A DNA stretch of 15,941 nt from an uncultured Lachnospiraceae bacterium (GTDB lineage: Bacteria; Bacillota; Clostridia; Lachnospirales; Lachnospiraceae), in assembly GCA_910588815.1 (NCBI GenBank), contig CAJUQY010000054.1:1-15941 (forward strand). The letters are read 5' to 3'. The notes beneath the pieces are model-generated. The model was not told the DNA's origin and made no database searches. It saw nothing but the letters and a program-made list of their open reading frames with translations. This document shows positions 15,391-15,941 of the stretch, piece after piece (position 1 is the stretch's first letter; each line of letters begins with the position of its first letter). The translations under genes and the position numbers were made by a program.

Positions 15391-15429
15391 AAAAAAAACA
15401 GCCCCTGCCCCACACATGGGACAAAAGCC
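15391..15429 (-). terminator. Regulated intrinsic terminator of the T-box leader
   Basis: On the minus strand the arm at 15429-15417 pairs with 15412-15400 over about 13 positions (several G-U), with loop TGTG, and is followed by eight T's (15398-15391). The 5' arm includes GTCCC, which can instead pair with the T-box sequence at 15450-15439 to form the antiterminator. Confidence 0.85.
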
Positions 15430-15703
15430 TCTGCTTCTGCGATACCACCCAAATTGACGTAACCAAACGTCCTCTCGCTCACACGTACCATCTATACGCG
15501 TCCCGATGGATAACGGGTGGGATGCCCGTCGGCCCCTACTTGGCCGCCCCACAGAATCTGTCATCATCTGGCTGCCGCCTTTCGGTCCGCCCTCCGAAGT
15601 CCATTCACCGACTACTCCCGGCCCCGCTCGCACCAACCGGGACTCTCTGTACGTTCATATACCGGATACTTCTCTCCGTCACAGGTTTAAATTTATTCGG
15701 TTT
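15391..15703 (-). ncRNA. T-box riboswitch with tryptophan (UGG) specifier
   Basis: A tRNA-sensing leader that lets transcription continue when uncharged tRNA binds. Stem I features in order on the minus strand are: GGAGAGAAGTA with the loop-E AGTA at 15670-15667; the AGAGAG bulge at 15648-15643; an apical GGTTGGTG at 15638-15631 closed by CCCGG/CCGGG; and the specifier loop GAA-TGG-AC with TGG at 15603-15601 followed by CTTCGGAG. The T-box core GGGTGGTATCGC (15450-15439) is close to the usual AGGGTGGTACCGCG, and the terminator follows. The specifier reads Trp. The acceptor-pairing bulge reads UGGU; a tRNA-Trp with a G discriminator would pair through G-U. It controls the ABC_sub_bind transporter downstream. 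Between the terminator and the trpX start (15199-15390) only an 8-bp hairpin (15318-15337) is visible. Confidence 0.9.
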
Positions 15704-15709
15704 TGTTAC

Positions 15710-15738
15710 ATTGTAGCCCACCCGCCCGGATTTGTCAA
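15710..15738 (-). promoter_or_regulatory. Consensus sigma-A promoter of the T-box/transporter operon
   Basis: TTGACA (15738-15733), a 17-nt spacer and TACAAT (15715-15710) on the minus strand nearly match the consensus. The start is predicted near 15703. A strong constitutive promoter fits control by T-box termination rather than at initiation. Confidence 0.9.
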
Positions 15739-15758
15739 CCCTGAAATCCGATTCTGAT

Positions 15759-15829
15759 GTTGTCTCATTTTAGTTGACACCTTATACACAAGGATTTGAT
15801 GTATAGACAAAGAGAAATAAGGAGACAAC
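15759..15829. repeat. Inverted repeat whose right arm covers a ribosome binding site
   Basis: GTTGTCTC (15759-15766) and GAGACAAC (15822-15829) are perfect 8-bp complements separated by 55 bp. The right arm overlaps the AAGGAG ribosome binding site (15819-15824) of the small plus-strand frame, so folding of a plus-strand transcript would hide it. Whether it is the end of a mobile element or a regulatory fold is open. Confidence 0.45.
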
Positions 15830-15834
15830 TGACA

Positions 15835-15941
15835 ATGGCAAAAAACAAGGGAAATATTTCTGTCCGTATTGAGCTAACCGATAAAGTATTTGATTGCCGC
15901 AAACCGATTTAAGGATTATTTAATAACTTCTATGCTACAAT
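15835..15941 (+). pseudogene. Broken 5' end of an unidentified plus-strand gene, cut by the window edge
   Basis: An ATG at 15835, 10 nt after AAGGAG, begins MAKNKGNISVRIELTDKVFDC and stops at a TAA (15910-15912) after 25 codons. If one A is removed from the AAA at 15901-15903 the frame continues without stop to the window end (NRFKDYLITSMLQ), and the joined sequence reads like a natural protein start. This suggests a one-base frameshift in a gene running off the right edge. I do not recognise the family; a mobile-element protein is possible given the terminal inverted repeat, but not shown. Confidence 0.4.

Noticed and set aside
1..15941. CRISPR array, tRNA or rRNA genes, complete insertion sequence
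   Set aside because: No regularly spaced repeats, no tRNA-like cloverleaf and no rRNA signature were seen on either strand; the only IS hint is the short inverted repeat at the right edge.

Overview
The window looks like the chromosome of a moderately GC-rich Clostridia member, most plausibly a Lachnospiraceae relative. This rests on strong AGGAGG-type ribosome binding sites, a T-box riboswitch, a BlaI/M56 pair and the protein style; the assignment is inference, as no rRNA or other marker is present. Every well-supported gene is on the minus strand, so the window reads right to left. Plus-strand sequence with coding character is limited to an orphan fragment near 8.4 kb and a broken gene start at the right edge.

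Right end (about 15.94-12.35 kb): a consensus promoter drives a tRNA-responsive T-box leader whose specifier codon reads UGG (Trp). It is followed by a three-gene ABC importer: lipoprotein binding protein of the ABC_sub_bind type, permease and ATPase. The UGG specifier identifies the likely cargo as tryptophan (TrpXYZ type). A branched-chain aminotransferase (ilvE) follows with its own near-consensus promoter and a terminator-like hairpin.

Middle (about 11.0-8.67 kb): a uridine-kinase-like P-loop kinase and a GH13 alpha-glucosidase-like enzyme, closely spaced and probably co-transcribed. Then comes an AT-rich stretch (8.67-8.16 kb) with an orphan reading frame lacking a start, a short tandem repeat and a GC-rich hairpin.

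BlaI locus (8.16-6.24 kb): a small membrane-anchored protein, a BlaI/MecI-type repressor and a degenerate M56 (BlaR1-like) sensor peptidase. The sensor has suffered two frameshifts and an internal deletion, so the repressor has probably lost its cognate antirepressor.

Left end (6.2-0.1 kb): an extended -10 promoter precedes a six-gene operon: SAM-dependent methyltransferase, family-5 (NikA/DppA/OppA) solute-binding lipoprotein, two permeases and two ATPases. The four downstream transporter genes overlap by 1-4 nt. The binding protein resembles NikA but the substrate (nickel, metal chelate, opine or peptide) is not settled. The leading methyltransferase suggests the cargo, or a ligand for it, may be a methylated small molecule.

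Nothing here amounts to a clearly new multi-gene system. The points most worth a second look are the UGG-specifier T-box, the decayed M56 sensor with its non-penicillin-binding C-terminal domain, the methyltransferase-led importer operon, and the broken gene at the right edge with an RBS-sequestering inverted repeat.
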